Positions 33,454 through 46,121 are shown, counted from the stretch's first letter. The stretch is DNA of 64,000 bases from Hormiphora californensis (GCA_020137815.1 CM035351.1:7829743-7893742); one strand, 5' to 3'. Translations and numbers: made by a program. Notes: generated from the sequence alone by a model not told the origin.

Positions 33454-34663
33454 TACTGCGGCACACACCTATACGTGGAAATCAACCAATAAATCAACTA
33501 CGTACAAACACTTAGCTCCAATCAATAGCCGACTTTTCCAATTAAATACTACACCATCGATAAAGACCCGCCCTAATGTTGCCCATTGTAAATTGTATAG
33601 AAAAATACACCAAGAGGGGAGAGAGAGAGGCATTGTTAGGCTAAGCATATTTTAGGCTGTGGGATATGGTGAGGGACACTCATGGCGATTTTCAGACGTT
33701 TGTACAAACCGCTGCGCTATTTTTTGTTCTTCAGAATAGAAATCACCCGCTTCTATTGTGCCGCTAATGAATGCCGCTACTGAATGCAGGACATTCTAAA
33801 GGTTTATTGAAACTTCATGGAACGTCCTAATACGACAGACATGGTTCCTACAGCTCCATTCTACTTTGTAACGTACTGTATCAGTGTGTATCAGTATGTG
33901 CTGACAGCTTCACTTGCTAGTAGACACTGACTAACTGGTACTTACATATCTTCAGAGACGCTGTTTAATAGAAACATTCCACTGATACCATACCAGCTAT
34001 TATTCAGTTTATTTAGATGCTGTAAGTTGCCTCTCACAGCGGCATATATACCCATTTTAGTGCTTGACATTATACTGGATCACAACCCCGGGGGAACATA
34101 TGAGCTCCTTGGCCTGACCTTATTCTCATTTCTCGCAAATAATGTTCTGCACGCGAGAATGGTGCGTTGTCAGAGATACAAGATGTTACGATTGTTACAA
34201 TGGTCCTTGTAGTGGAGATCCATTTTAGCAGCTGCCTGTATTCCCATTACCCCATACACACACTAAACAAGGGCGGTGTGTACGTGATGCTATTCAGACC
34301 TCTCCTTGTAGTCAAATAGAAGACCTTAGTGGTCATTACGTATGTTTTTATATGAGCACTGCATGTGTATTGTACAGGAGGCCTCTAGTTAGCAGTTACT
34401 GGACAGGCCACTAGTAATATCTAGTAAGTATAATTGGGCCACATTATACACTGCATTACACAGCTGCCATTACCATTGACAGCCATACTCATGTGTGTGT
34501 GTTTAGGGCATTGTATATTAGACCCAGGAGCAGGTCATTATTGTATAGCCGCTATTTAGTTACTCCCGACATGGTTTGTAAGGTCGACTATCCTCCATTA
34601 GCCCTGTTATCGTCTTAGAGAGAAAAAGAGCGCAGCATATAAGTACATGTGCAATTTAATGCA

Positions 34664-34668
<5 letters not shown>

Positions 34669-34753
<85 letters not shown>
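34669..34753. repeat. (CT)n microsatellite upstream of the alpha2delta gene
   Basis: Imperfect CT run ending about 110 bp before the alpha2delta start codon. It could affect promoter architecture; no other core promoter signal was recognised. Confidence 0.9.
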
Positions 34754-34862
34754 CCTCCTTCTCTCTGTTCATCCTGCTTTAGACAGACGCAGTATATATT
34801 CGCGTACTGTATGTTTTTGTACATAATATTATTTGACCCACTGTAGACTCAGAACATTGCTA

Positions 34863-37800
34863 ATGCGTCCATGGCTCTTCCTTCTGGGATGCCTTCAGCT
34901 CCAGTCGGTACGGCCGTGCGACCCTAACCGTGAACTGTGTGGGGACGTGGCCGCGGAGAAGGCTGCCGTACTACGGGATGACTTGTGGAAGATTCTCAAT
35001 GGTGCCACCAAGATCGACATCCTGGAGGTATGTGACAACTGATGATCTTTTAGTTGTTGTTCGATCCTGTGTTGATCTTATAGCTTGTATATATCGTGAC
35101 GATATTATTGGCTATGTAATCATGGTGACACCACGGCCTATTATCGACAGATGACCATGTTATACACGTGTTACCAAATAGTAACACATCATTGCCTCCA
35201 GAAAGCATACAGCGAGTCAGATTTAATTGAGTTACGAGATAATAACGGGACTCAAATACTGGCTGATGCTGCCAGTAATTTAAATGTAAGTACTAACTGC
35301 AGTCTCCCAGCTTCCGGTCATATGTATGCAGGGAACGGTTTTATAATGAAAATCCCGCTACATTCATTAATCCCGTACCTCAGAAAATCCTGAAATCGAA
35401 GACGGAGGCCGTTAACAGTATAGCAGATTTTGTGAGGGAGAAGAGTGTTACTTTGGTTGGGGATAATGATGTACCAGACCGAGTTGAAGAGTCTGCCTAC
35501 AGTTGTCCTTCGTACCTTCTTGCCAAGGACAGGTAGGTCGTGGTGGGAAAAATGAAATATTTTCTGTAGCCCCATTAAACAGAAGCTCCGTTGTGCGACT
35601 CAGTATATATGTATTATACCAAAACTAATTAAAATTAGTAGGCCGGAAAGGTTGCCCTATGATTTGAGCTACCTTTGCCACCGTAACATTCACGGGGTAC
35701 AGACAGGGTACAGATGCATCGTCTATCTTCAAAAGGGAATGTACCGGTACCAAAGGTAGCTCAAATCATAGGGCAACCTTTCCGGCCTACTAATTTTAAT
35801 TAGTTTTGGTATAATTTGCATCATTTTTGGGATTTTTATCCATTTAGATGTAGTAGAACAGGTACGGAGAGGATGGAATCGCGAAATTGAGAAAATTTCA
35901 TTTTTGACGTCATTTTGACGTCATAAAATGACGTCACGACGTTATCACGTCATAATTATGACGTAATATCATCGGGATTAGCTAGATGAAGATACTGACC
36001 AAGTTTGAGATCGATTGGATAAGATTTGAGTCCGCTATGGCGAAAAACCCATATCGTCATATCTATTTTTAAACAGTCATAACACTTCAGACGCGTTTTA
36101 AGACCCTTATACTTTCGTACCCTTATACTTTCGTACTCATGTATGATAAACATGGACGGGATAGTGAAGTCTCACAACAAAGCGATACTCAAGAAAGCGG
36201 AGGATGAGGAAAAACAGAGTGAACGCCTCTGTAACTGCAGAATTCCAGAAAACTGTCCTGTGGGAAACACCTGCCTGAAATCCGGTGTAGTCTACGAAGC
36301 ACTAATCAAACACAGCAACGGGCTAGAACAGAAATATGTGGGAATGACGGGTGGGTCATTCAAAACTAGGTTCAATGGTCACATGGCGACAATAAGACAC
36401 GACAAAAACAGGACAGCGACAGAACTCTCCAAACTAGTTTGGAGCCTCCATGACAGACAGATAACGTATGACATAACATGGCAGATCATCGCCAAAGCTC
36501 CACCATACCGCCCAGGCAACATCACCTGCTCTCTATGCCTGGCCGAAAAGTTCGCAATATTAACGAGGAAAGGACTAATTAACAAGAAATGGGAGCTTCT
36601 TAACAAATGTCCCCACCGGAGAGGACACCTGGCATCACTTCAACAAACGGTTTGATGAAGGAGTCGAAGATGAAGTTGAACGTTTTAAAATTTGCAAGTA
36701 ATTTTTCTGACGATTGCGAAAGCATGAAACTCTGAGTAAACGACCTTGTATTACTTAGTAAGACCCTTATACATGTAGTTTTGGAAATTCGTAAACAAGT
36801 TTCTGAAAGTTTAGACAATTCTCTTTCCATGATATAGTCTTCGATTTTCGATTAGAATCCGTCTTCAGGGTGTAAATTGAGCTCAAAGAATTTTGGTCAG
36901 AGTCTGAAAAATGACGACTTTAAGACGTTCTGTAGGACGTTCCTGGCGATGAAAAGAGACCCCACATCGACTAATGCACACACATCCAGTAGATCTACCA
37001 GCTGTGAAAATTAGAAGTTTCTATCTTTTTTCGTTTGGCGTGAATATGGTTTACAAAAAGCGTCTCTCCTACGTGCGTATATGTTGGTGACGCGGTCCCC
37101 CCTCCACTAGGGCCGCGCGAAGCGCTGCAAACGAAGCAAACATAATAGGGGATGTCATCACCAAGCGTATATGCGTGTTACACTGAATTTATGGCAAATG
37201 GGACCTATCTGTAACTTCGGTTCTAGTTGAGATAGAGACTTGAAATTTTAAACTTGAGTCAAAGACCCCAAGCCGGGTATACATTCCAAATTTCAAGTCT
37301 AACGGATGAAAGGGAGCCACGCTATAGCCTTCTGAAATCTGGGTTTTCAGCCAAACACCCATAAAACGTATAACTGCGTTTCTGGCGGCGCTTTTGCTTG
37401 GGGGGGGGGGGATGGCAACCTTTGCGCTTGCCAGCGCAGTGACTTTAATCATAACCTCATATTATCCTCAGTAGAATCTCATACTATTTTCAGCACAATG
37501 GGGGAGAGGATTAATCTGACGTATGTTGATGAATTCAAAGCTGAGGTGAACCTCTCAGAGACTGTTGTCCATTTCCCCGTCGACGTGTATGAATACTCTA
37601 AGGGCATAAGAAGGTATGTGTGGGCCAGTAAAATGTCTTTGTAGCTCTTTCTTCTGCATATCTATAGATTTGAAACAACAAATTCATTGAACCAATTAAA
37701 TGTTTCAACTAATCGATACCCCCCGTCCTAATATTACATGTCCTAACGTTCAGGGCAGTGAAACTAACAGACGGTATGGAAGAGGTGTTTGTACAAAACT

Positions 37801-40800
37801 ACGCCAACGATCACTTCATATTCGCCCAGTATTTCGGTTCAACCTCGGGTCTTCTCCGGTATTTTCCCGCCTACTATTGGGAAACGAATAATCAGGTATT
37901 ACACACACGATCAGTTAGTGGTGAGGATGTGGTCGGTAATTGTTAGTTAGCTGCAAAGGAGGAGAATGAAAACCACAACTAATTACCACTAGTCTTCCAT
38001 TAGACCGATTAGTACAACTAATTACCACTCGTCTTCACATTAGACCGATTAGTACAACTAATTACCACTCGTCTTCCATTAGACCGATTAGTACAACTAA
38101 TTACCACTCGTCTTCACGTTAGACGGATTTGTACGACTGTAGATTCAGGTCATGGTACATTGAAGCAGCGGGACAGCCCCGGGACGTGGTCTTTCTCATG
38201 GACACATCGGGAAGCATGTGAGTGCCATTTGACTACAGAAGTGTGTAACGTGTATGATGACACGTTGACTCTCTACATTCATGATAATATCATTTGTCTA
38301 GGTTTGGATGGGCTTTACGAGTGGCCAAGTACACAGCCAAGAGACTCCTCTCAATCATATCCGATAAGGATCACATAGCGTTTTACACGTACAATGAGAC
38401 CACCAACTCCTTATCTTGTAAAGAAGATCTGGAGAGGGCTCGGCTAAAATACATCAACTATCTAACCGATCAAATCGACTCTATTGAGGCTTATGGTGAG
38501 TGAAATGAGACACACTTTCATTCCTGACTAAAACAACGTGTGCAGATCTTTTAGGAAAATTTCACATGGACCTAACTTCCAATAATTCTTTCAGGCCCTT
38601 CCAACATAACAACTGCACTAAGAAAAGCATTTAGTGTTTTGACGGAATCTCGGTTGAAAAACAAGACGTGCGACTGTCAAAGGGCCATCGTAATTTTCAG
38701 GTATCATTCTTACAACTCCAAGGGTTCTATTTTATAGGGTTATACCATGTCATGTAGCTGTATGAACTAAAAAGCTATAAACTACAATGTATAATTACCT
38801 TAGAAAGTTTAATCTGTTTTTTGGTTATCACGTATCACCTATAGTGTCCTCTATCCGTATCATTTCGACGGCCCTCGACCAAGATGATCTTTGAAAGGTT
38901 CAACCTCTGTATTGTCTCTCTTTGAGATGTTGGGTTGGTCATTTTATGGCATCCAGCATCCATAAGTCTTCTAAAAATTCTTACTCAATACTTCCGGTGT
39001 AGCAGGAACGTTGAAACCTGGAAAATGAAAAGTTGTAAGAGTTTAAATTTTATTAGGATAATCAATGATATTGAAGACTGTTAATGTGATACCAAGTTAA
39101 TACAGCTACATGACATGACTTGAACCCGTTAAAAGAACCCCTAGAAACCTCAGCGTGCTTGAAACAAAGCCATCAACTCTCAACTATCCCTTTCAGTGAC
39201 TACCTAAGACAGGACTACTCAGAACTTCTCCAAGAGTTAAATCCTGACGGTAGAGTAAAGATCTTCATCTTGGCATTCGGATCACCAAACCAGGGAGACA
39301 CATCCAAGCTTGAAGAGATAGCCTGTACAAACAATGGATACTTTAGCAAAGTCTATACTTTCGGGGATGTCGTCCCTGCCATTTCAAACATTCTTGCTGT
39401 TTTTGGGTAAGACACATATTTTCAGGTTTTTAAGCTATCTTCACATCAACTAAAAAGTATCAATGTTTACAAATTTCATGCTTTCAGTCAGCCTCTTTCT
39501 ACGAACATCCCTGATATCCAAGTATCGTGGTCGACTGTCTACTACGAATACGATCGTGAAAGCTTTGTAATGACCGTGGGAAAGTCTGTCGTCCTGGACT
39601 TTGAGAATTTTAACACCACCCAGGTAAGCTGCCCATAGTCATGAGCAGAGAATTAGACCATCATTCATTGGGGAATGCATTTATTCATGATCTATTATAA
39701 TCGATCCACCCACTAATGACAAGGCTATGCTTATTCTTACTAACCCGGTATCTGCAGCACTCGTCCACAATCCTGCCCCATGCTAACTACCCCAACTCGT
39801 CCCCAGTCCCAATTATAATGGGAATCGGGGTAGGGATAGTCTATGAATCAAGTTGACTATATCATGGTGTCAAAATATTTTTACTAACTACCCCACCCCC
39901 TCTCACTCCTAGCCCCAACTAACTGTACCCCCTCCCAGAAAGGAGCACCGTTTCTTGGTGTGGCAGCTATAGATGTGGACATCCCCCAGATGAAGGCCAT
40001 CATGACGGGCATGTTCAGTGGCATCATGTACGCCTTTATGATCAACAATAACGGTATATGAGCATGATGAAATGTGAAACAATTCGTGACAATATTACCG
40101 GATATAAATCATGAACGGTGATTCTCGTCACACCATTCACATCATTTAGATGATAGGGGTCCACCTTCCAGTGAGGGGGGTCCAACCTGTTATCATCTCT
40201 CTATTTTCCCAGGGGTGGTGGTACTTCACCCGCGGATGGTTCCCATAGAGGGATACACAGAGAAGCCTGACATGGATCTGAATGACATTGAGATCACGGA
40301 GGATCCGGGTGACATCATTGAAGTTGCCAACCTCATGCTCAGTAGGAGTACAACTAGCGTCAAAACTCGATCACTCCTTTACTTCCCTGACACTGTCAGG
40401 GGCCGTGAAACATACCAGGTTACTAATTGTACAGTTTTTAGTAGACTACATCAAATCCTAACTAGTCCTAAAAAGTTCAATCTTCATCGCCGCATTAACT
40501 TCTATACCAGGACACCGAGTTATTTGTAATGTCCCTGGATGAGCACCCGTTCAGTATTGGAATTGTAGTACCTGCCAGTGAGAGGATGCAAACAGTCCTG
40601 AAGGGGTCCCTGAACAAGAAGGTCATCAAAGAGACCATCGAGAGGGAAGTACCCGGCACGCTACGCTGGAAGAAATACCCACTGTGCAAAAAGAATATCA
40701 GCGGTGAGTTTGAGTTTCTAACCATGCAGTGTTTCTACTGTTTCACTCAACTAAGTTTTGTAGGGCTAGAGTTAAGTGTGTAGGGTCCCCTTAACTTCTC

Positions 40801-42421
40801 TCCAAGTACCATATTCAGTACTCGACTGCTTCAATATTTCAAGATCCCATTTCTCTAATAACCTTAAAGTTGACTAACTTGTTTTCATCCCACTATATTT
40901 CAGATACTATCCTGATGCCCCAGAACGTCCCTGAGTTGAGGGCGGATCCGTGTTGGCCGGACAGGTACTACGAGATGGCTGCAGAGATACAGATTACCAA
41001 CCCTATCGCCCAGTGGTGGAGAAGTGAGGAGTTTGAACAATGGAGGGGCATGACCATACTCAACGACTGCTCGGAGTGTATCATGGACGCCTATCTCGTT
41101 ACCAACATCGGCATTACACGCACATACATGTACGTAATAGTATTTGAATGGCATTTACATATGTTCATTATGGATTTTAGAGTCGATCTGTCGCACCAAA
41201 TAGTACTAAACGGTCTCTTTCTACTAGGAACATGACACAGCCAGGTTCGGTAATCGATCCCACGGAAATGCAACCCTTTAGACATGCTAGAAAGGGACTC
41301 CCACCTAACATCGTACTACTAAGGTGGGCTACATTAACTTGTTCAAATCGTATGTTGTTATGTTCTAACCCTCCTTTACGGGGCGCGGTGAGACAGGGTG
41401 GAATATCTAATGTTGAAATTAGGTAAAGTAACCTTTTCATGTACAGTTTGTTGGATAAGCAGAGTGAAGATAAGATATACTTTAACCTGAGTTACTCAGT
41501 GGGAATCCCCCGAGGACAGGGAACTGATGATTTCTACCAGCCTGTAGCCGTGGGGGTCAAGGTAAAAATCAACTATAATCTCTTGAAATACATAGAAACA
41601 CATTACACACGTCATCTCATACTATTTTTCATCAAGTAAATCCCTTTCTCTCTTTGCAGGTCCAGTTCAAGGCACTGCGATATCTAGTCAGGAAGACTCT
41701 GGGTGCAACCTACCAAAACGTCAGCGCCACACTACTCGACGAGAATGCCTTCATCATCTACAGCACTGACTCCCTTTGGGTGCCCACTAACGTGGACCGC
41801 TTCTTCGACAGGATCTCCCCAATCACAGAACTAGTTGATCAGTCCGGGTTTTACGACAACTACACGGTGGTGGACTGTCAGAAGTTGTGTCCCAAGGAGC
41901 CAGTAGCAGAGGAACAGAAGACAGCCTCATCAGCGCCCTCTATAGCACGATACCCCCTAGGTATTATGCACGTGCTACTAGGTGCTCTCTGGAGGACTCT
42001 CCTTACCATCTGGTGGTGGACGGGGGAGGGCGGGGGAGGTGTTTCTGCTACCCATCAATCCAGCACTCAGTACATGTGTTGCGTTAATAACTTTGCGTAC
42101 AATAGGAACTTTGACACCACAGAGCCTTATGAGGGGGTTGCAGATTGTGGGACGTGCTCTAAGAACATTACCTTGGCACCACTACCAGGGAGCAACGTGC
42201 TCATGCTAATAGACAATAACCCGGACTGTGTGTGTCCGGAGAAGGTACGGACCCGGAACAAATACTTCCGGAAGTTGTGCGAGTACCCCGTGTCCCAATG
42301 GCAGTCTGATTTAACGTTACGGGACTGCTTCGAGCAGAACCATAAGAGCGTACCCGTGGGCACGTGGTATTGCTCTAAAGACTTAAAAACATACTCTCGA
42401 ACACTCAATAACGACACATGA
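34863..42421 (+). CDS. Voltage-gated calcium channel alpha2delta-like subunit
   Basis: Extracellular accessory subunit that in known animals traffics and tunes CaV channels. 17 exons, all in frame by hand (1,037 aa): 34863-35027, 35202-35285, 35384-35532, 37494-37613, 37754-37895, 38123-38217, 38302-38495, 38595-38700, 39197-39406, 39488-39623, 39939-40053, 40213-40418, 40511-40703, 40904-41129, 41228-41323, 41447-41561, 41660-42421. Order: signal peptide ([13 protein letters not shown]); VWA_N-like part with [13 protein letters not shown] and [33 protein letters not shown] domain with a complete MIDAS (DTSGS); Cache-type region ([28 protein letters not shown]); VGCC_alpha2-type C-terminal part with [18 protein letters not shown]. 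There is an internal hydrophobic stretch ([12 protein letters not shown]) but no hydrophobic tail, so a GPI anchor is not evident. CACHD1-like proteins share the layout and are the main alternative. AATAAA at 42782-42787. Intron 3 (35533-37493) carries nested elements. Confidence 0.88.
36143..36655 (+). CDS. GIY-YIG endonuclease domain of a Penelope-like element
   Basis: The frame is open for 170 codons and is the C-terminal endonuclease of an endonuclease-plus Penelope-like element, which nicks target DNA during retrotransposition. Visible features in order: a cysteine cluster ([15 protein letters not shown]), the GIY part as GVVYEAL, the YIG part as [10 protein letters not shown], the conserved Arg in [39 protein letters not shown] with the likely catalytic Glu, and a final KCPHRRGH. 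The start is only the first ATG in the remaining frame; the true protein began with the lost reverse transcriptase. The frame has no stop, so this is a young or recently active copy. Confidence 0.88.
   Translation: MINMDGIVKSHNKAILKKAEDEEKQSERLCNCRIPENCPVGNTCLKSGVVYEALIKHSNGLEQKYVGMTGGSFKTRFNGHMATIRHDKNRTATELSKLVWSLHDRQITYDITWQIIAKAPPYRPGNITCSLCLAEKFAILTRKGLINKKWELLNKCPHRRGHLASLQQTV
36696..36756 (+). ncRNA. Candidate type I hammerhead ribozyme in the Penelope-like element
   Basis: Core CTGACGA (36707-36713); stem II UGC/GCA with a GAAA tetraloop (36715-36724); then GAAA (36726-36729); a two-pair stem III AC/GU around loop TCTGA; and cleavage-site GUA ending at 36738. Stem I is formed by AAGTAAT (36696-36702) with ATTACTT (36750-36756) plus the T/A pairs next to the core, with an internal loop between. 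Short-stem-III hammerheads are known from Penelope-like elements. Weak point: positions 10.1/11.1 of stem II would be U and U instead of the usual G-C pair, so activity may be reduced. Confidence 0.6.
37977..38134 (+). repeat. Tandem array of four 3' splice sites in the alpha2delta gene
   Basis: Four 39-40 bp units start at 37977, 38016, 38056 and 38095. Each has a pyrimidine tract, a TTAG acceptor and the first bases of exon 6. Only the last acceptor (AG at 38121-38122) opens a continuous frame (ACG GAT TTG TAC GAC, TDLYD). The three upstream acceptors (AG ending 38003, 38043, 38082) read ACC GAT TAG, an immediate stop. Confidence 0.85.
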
Positions 42422-44547
42422 TAGACAGTGTTAGTTTCGTGTAACTGTTGTGCAAGGGAGATCAGGGAGAAAGTGGGTCGCTAGCTCTGATCTCTTGCAT
42501 ATCAACCTTCCTTTGACTGTAACACACCTATGTTTTAACATATTTTCACACCGAATATAATCGTACTTTTGTGTGACTTTTAGGATCCTAGTGGGAGTTG
42601 TAGCAGGCAATGGTCGAGAGGGGGGCAAGTATAAATAGGAAGGAGAGAAAAGGATAAGATCTGTGTGATCTTGAGAAGTTGAGATCATTTCATTGCATGT
42701 TAGTTGCACGGTGAAACTTATAGGTCCAGTTGGATAGGTCCAGTTGAGGAAGTGCCAAAAGGAAAACAAGCTCCGTGACCTAATAAATTGTTTGTTTACT
42801 TAGTCTAAGAGATCTTTTTTGGAAATAGACCCTCGCCGGCCGCAGTTTTAGGAGGATATGTATGATGATTGGTGGCTTTTTTTCACTTGAGTCTTCAACA
42901 ACAAATTCAAACATTCCATCTATCTCTATTCCCTTATTAAAATTTAGCTGTCGCAAAAATAGTACAATGTGCTTGTAGTTAATCGCAGGGTCTCTCGAAC
43001 AGTATACTATCTTTCTCAAGACAATATTTCTGACCATTTGTAATATAGGTAAATTCAGGGTCTAGTAAAAGGACGGGCAGCCCAACCCCCCCCCCCCCCA
43101 TTATAGTGCGAGTTCGCCCCACACTACTAATGCATCAACCTCACAAACCCTACAACCAACATCAATTGTATCTTTCGTTTACCTGCTAAGCCACCAATGG
43201 AAATTTGAAACCATTTTTCAAATTGCAAAACTCATTTCCGGCCCTTTGCTCCCCTCTTGAATTGTAGGGTTTATGAAATTGCTAGACAAACTCCTGGGCG
43301 TTCCAAGCGGTAATTGGGTCACCCCCCATTGGAAAACCATCCTAAACCTTGGGGAATTTTGGAATTTGCCTGTTCTATTTTGGAAAGCATTACCTATAGT
43401 TTGACTTCTTCAACTATAGTGATATGAAGGGAAGGGAGTACTCCCATCGAGTTTAATAAATGTTGCTGTTTATATAGTGGATTATATAACCAGGACTGTC
43501 CAAAAATCACCCCTTGCTTCCAACCATTTGAACGCTGAAATATGCCTGTTTTCCGCGAGTGTGATTAAATCGTAATTGCGGATATATAATTCAAATGTTT
43601 TTTACCTTTTTAAACACAACACCACAATTGACTGACAGGTATCCGACACAAGTCTCAAATTACACTCACATCCCCTTTCTCCATATATCCCCTTATCGTT
43701 TTGTTTGCTATTCAAGATTCCAATCTCCTCTCTCCTCTCTTCTTTTCTCTCTCTCTTCACTTTCAACTATCAATCTTGTCTCCTTGTTGAAAGTTGCAGT
43801 AGTGTCCTGTTAGTATTTTTGATGTTTTTCTTAGTTTGTACTTGTTGTCATCTCCTGTGTGTAATCACCAATAGATTGTTTGCTGTCATGTGTTTTCTCC
43901 GAATTATCTCAAAACTCCTGCACGCATGTGCAAGCGCCCCTATATCGCACTCGTTACACGGCATATAGGTTGAATGCACTCACTCGCTGCTGCTTTCACC
44001 ATATACGTCGCTGCAGAGCGTATATGCGCGCGTTGCACTGCGTGCAGTACCTTACTGTCACTATTTCTTGAACTCTAGAACCCTTTTGGCCTTGTTGCAC
44101 ACGTGACTCAAAATAATCTTGAATATTGCGCTCTATAGCTATAACAACTATGAGCCGATTCATGACCATAGTTTACCGCTAATTAAGGTGGTGGGTCCCC
44201 CTTTCCCCCAAGTACCCTATTTAGTTACTCGAGTACAATATTTCAGCCACTCCAAACCTCAAGTTGGGTTATTACTTGCATCACAACTCAAACTATTGTA
44301 TGCCCCAGAAATTTGAGTTGAAACCGTTTGCCACATACTACAATTGCAAGTACAGATTAAACACCCAATGGCCCCTGGTAAGTGAGGGTTGCAAGGAGGG
44401 ATGACCAACTAACGACTGTTCTGAGTGTACAGGACGCCAAACTCGTACCAACATCGCTATTTTACACCACAATAATGTACATAGTATTCGAAAGGGGTTT
44501 CATAGTCATAGGTTTTGGTCGAATGTGCCTTCTAACGGTCTCTTAAG
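42422..44547. other. 3' flank of the alpha2delta gene and decayed duplicate of its middle
   Basis: 42422-42815 matches 45740-46121 closely. 43040-43560 matches 46378-46860 more weakly. 44150-44480 is a broken duplicate of intron 13 and exon 14 (for example GACTGTTCTGAGTGTACAGG corresponds to CDCSEC-coding DNA at about 41060). Confidence 0.65.
42782..42787 (+). terminator. Polyadenylation signal AATAAA of the alpha2delta gene
   Basis: AATAAA 361 bp after the stop codon. The same hexamer is conserved in the duplicate at 46087-46092. Confidence 0.55.
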
Positions 44548-45739
44548 GAACATGACACAGCCAGGTTCGGTAATCGATCCTACGGAAATGCAACCCTTCA
44601 GACATGCTAGAAAGGGACTACCACCTAACATCGTGCTACTAAGGTGGGCTACATTAACTTGTTCAGATATGTTGTTATGTTCTAACCCTGCTTTACGGGG
44701 CGCGGTGAGACAGGGTGGAATATCTAATGTTGAAATTAGGTAAAGTAACCTTTTCATGTACAGTTTGTTGGATAAGCAGAGTGAAGATAAGATCTACTTT
44801 AATCTGAGTTACTCAGTGGGAATCCCCCGAGGACAGGGAACTGATGATTTCTACCAGCCTGTAGCCGTGGGGGTCAAGGTAAAATTCTAGAGCTATAATC
44901 TCTTGAAATAGAAACACATTCCACACATCATCTCATACTATTTTTCATCAAGTAAATCTCCCTTTCTCTCTCTGCAGGTCCAGTTCAAGGCACTGCGATA
45001 TCTAGTCAGAAAGACTCTGGGTGCGACCTACCAAAACGTCAGCGCCACACTACTCGACGAGAATGCCTTCATAATCTACAGCACAGACTCCCTTTGGGTG
45101 CCCACCAACGTGGACCGCTTCTTCGACAGGATCTCCCCAATCACAGAACTAGTTGATCAGTCCGGGTTTTACGACAACTACACGGTGGTGGACTGTCAGA
45201 AGTTGTGTCCCAAGGAGCCAGTAGCAGAGGAACAGAAGACAGCCTCATCAGCGCCCTCTATAGCACGATACCCCCTAGGTATTATGCACGTGCTATTAGG
45301 TGCTCTCTGGAGGACTCTCCTTACCATCTGGTGGTGGACGGGGGAGGGTGGGGGAGGTGTAACAGCCACCCACCAATCCAGCACTCAGTACATGTGTTGC
45401 GTCAATAACTTTGCGTACAATAGGAACTTTGACACCACAGAGCCTTATGAGGGGGTTGCAGATTGTGGGACGTGCTCTAAGAACATTACCCTGGCACCAC
45501 TACCAGGGAGCAATGTGCTCATGCTAATAGACAATAACCCGGACTGTGTGTGTCCGGAGAAGGTACGGACCCGGAACAAATACTTCCGGAAGTTATGCGA
45601 GTACCCCGTGTCCCAATGGCAGTCTGATTTAACGTTACGGGACTGCTTCGAGCAGAACCATAAGAGTGTACCCGTGGGCACGTGGTATTGCTCTAAAGAC
45701 TTAAAAACATACTCTCGAACACTCAATAACGACACATGA
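44548..45739 (+). pseudogene. Duplicate of alpha2delta exons 15-17 (second 3' end)
   Basis: Exons 44548-44643, 44764-44878 and 44978-45739 correspond to 41228-41323, 41447-41561 and 41660-42421, with intact frames and splice sites. In the 253-codon last exon I see one amino-acid change (GVSATH to GVTATH). Upstream only a broken exon 14 is visible and exons 1-13 are absent, so it cannot be a whole gene. It might serve as an alternative 3' end for the upstream gene, but no evidence shows that. Confidence 0.75.
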
Positions 45740-46121
45740 TAGACAGTGTTAGTTTCGTGTAACTGTTGTGCAAGGGAGATCAGGGAGAAAGTGGGTCGCT
45801 AGCTCTGATCTCTTGCATATCAACCTTCCTTTGACTGTAACACACCTATGTTTTAACATATTTTCACACCGAATATAATCGTACTTTTGTGTGACTTTTG
45901 AGATCCTAGTGAGAGTTGTAGCAGGCAATGGTCGAGAGGGGGGGCAAGTATAAATATAGGAAGGAGAGAAAAGGATAAGATCTGTGATCTTGAGAAGTTG
46001 AGATCATTTCATTGCATGTTAGTTGCACGGTGAAACTTATAGGTCCAGTTGAGGAAGTGCCAAAAATAAAACAAATTCCGTGACCTAATAAATTGTTTGT
46101 TTACTTAGTCTAAGAGATCTG

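Larger units (their letters stand above)
36113..36758 (+). mobile_element. 5'-truncated Penelope-like retroelement
   Basis: Bounded by a 14-bp direct repeat TAAGACCCTTATAC (36099-36112 and 36759-36772). Removing the 646 bp and one repeat restores DNA comparable to copy 1 of the host element (GACGCGTTTTAAGR...TCTGAAAGTT.AGACAATT). It contains the GIY-YIG domain (36143-36655) and a candidate hammerhead ribozyme before its 3' end. No reverse transcriptase remains. A short duplication (CCCTTATACTTTCGTA twice) marks the 5' junction. Confidence 0.85.
35613..37440 (+). mobile_element. Foldback-led element, copy 2, with a nested retroelement
   Basis: Begins with a hairpin (arms 35613-35677 and 35751-35815, 65 bp each) containing AAACTAATT..AATTAG and GGCCGGAAAGGTTGCCC. 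GACGTCA-rich DNA follows at about 35900-35960, and it ends CTTTGCGCTTGCCAGCGCAG like copy 1 at 26145-27312. It occupies intron 3 of the alpha2delta gene and is split by the Penelope-like insertion 36113-36758. Confidence 0.7.

Noticed and set aside
37896-37950. Read-through of alpha2delta exon 5 into [16 protein letters not shown]
   Set aside because: It runs into a stop and lacks conservation; splicing to 38123 restores the expected DLYDCR sequence.
44548-45739. A second complete alpha2delta gene
   Set aside because: Only exons 15-17 are intact; exon 14 is broken and nothing corresponding to exons 1-13 lies between 42421 and 44548.
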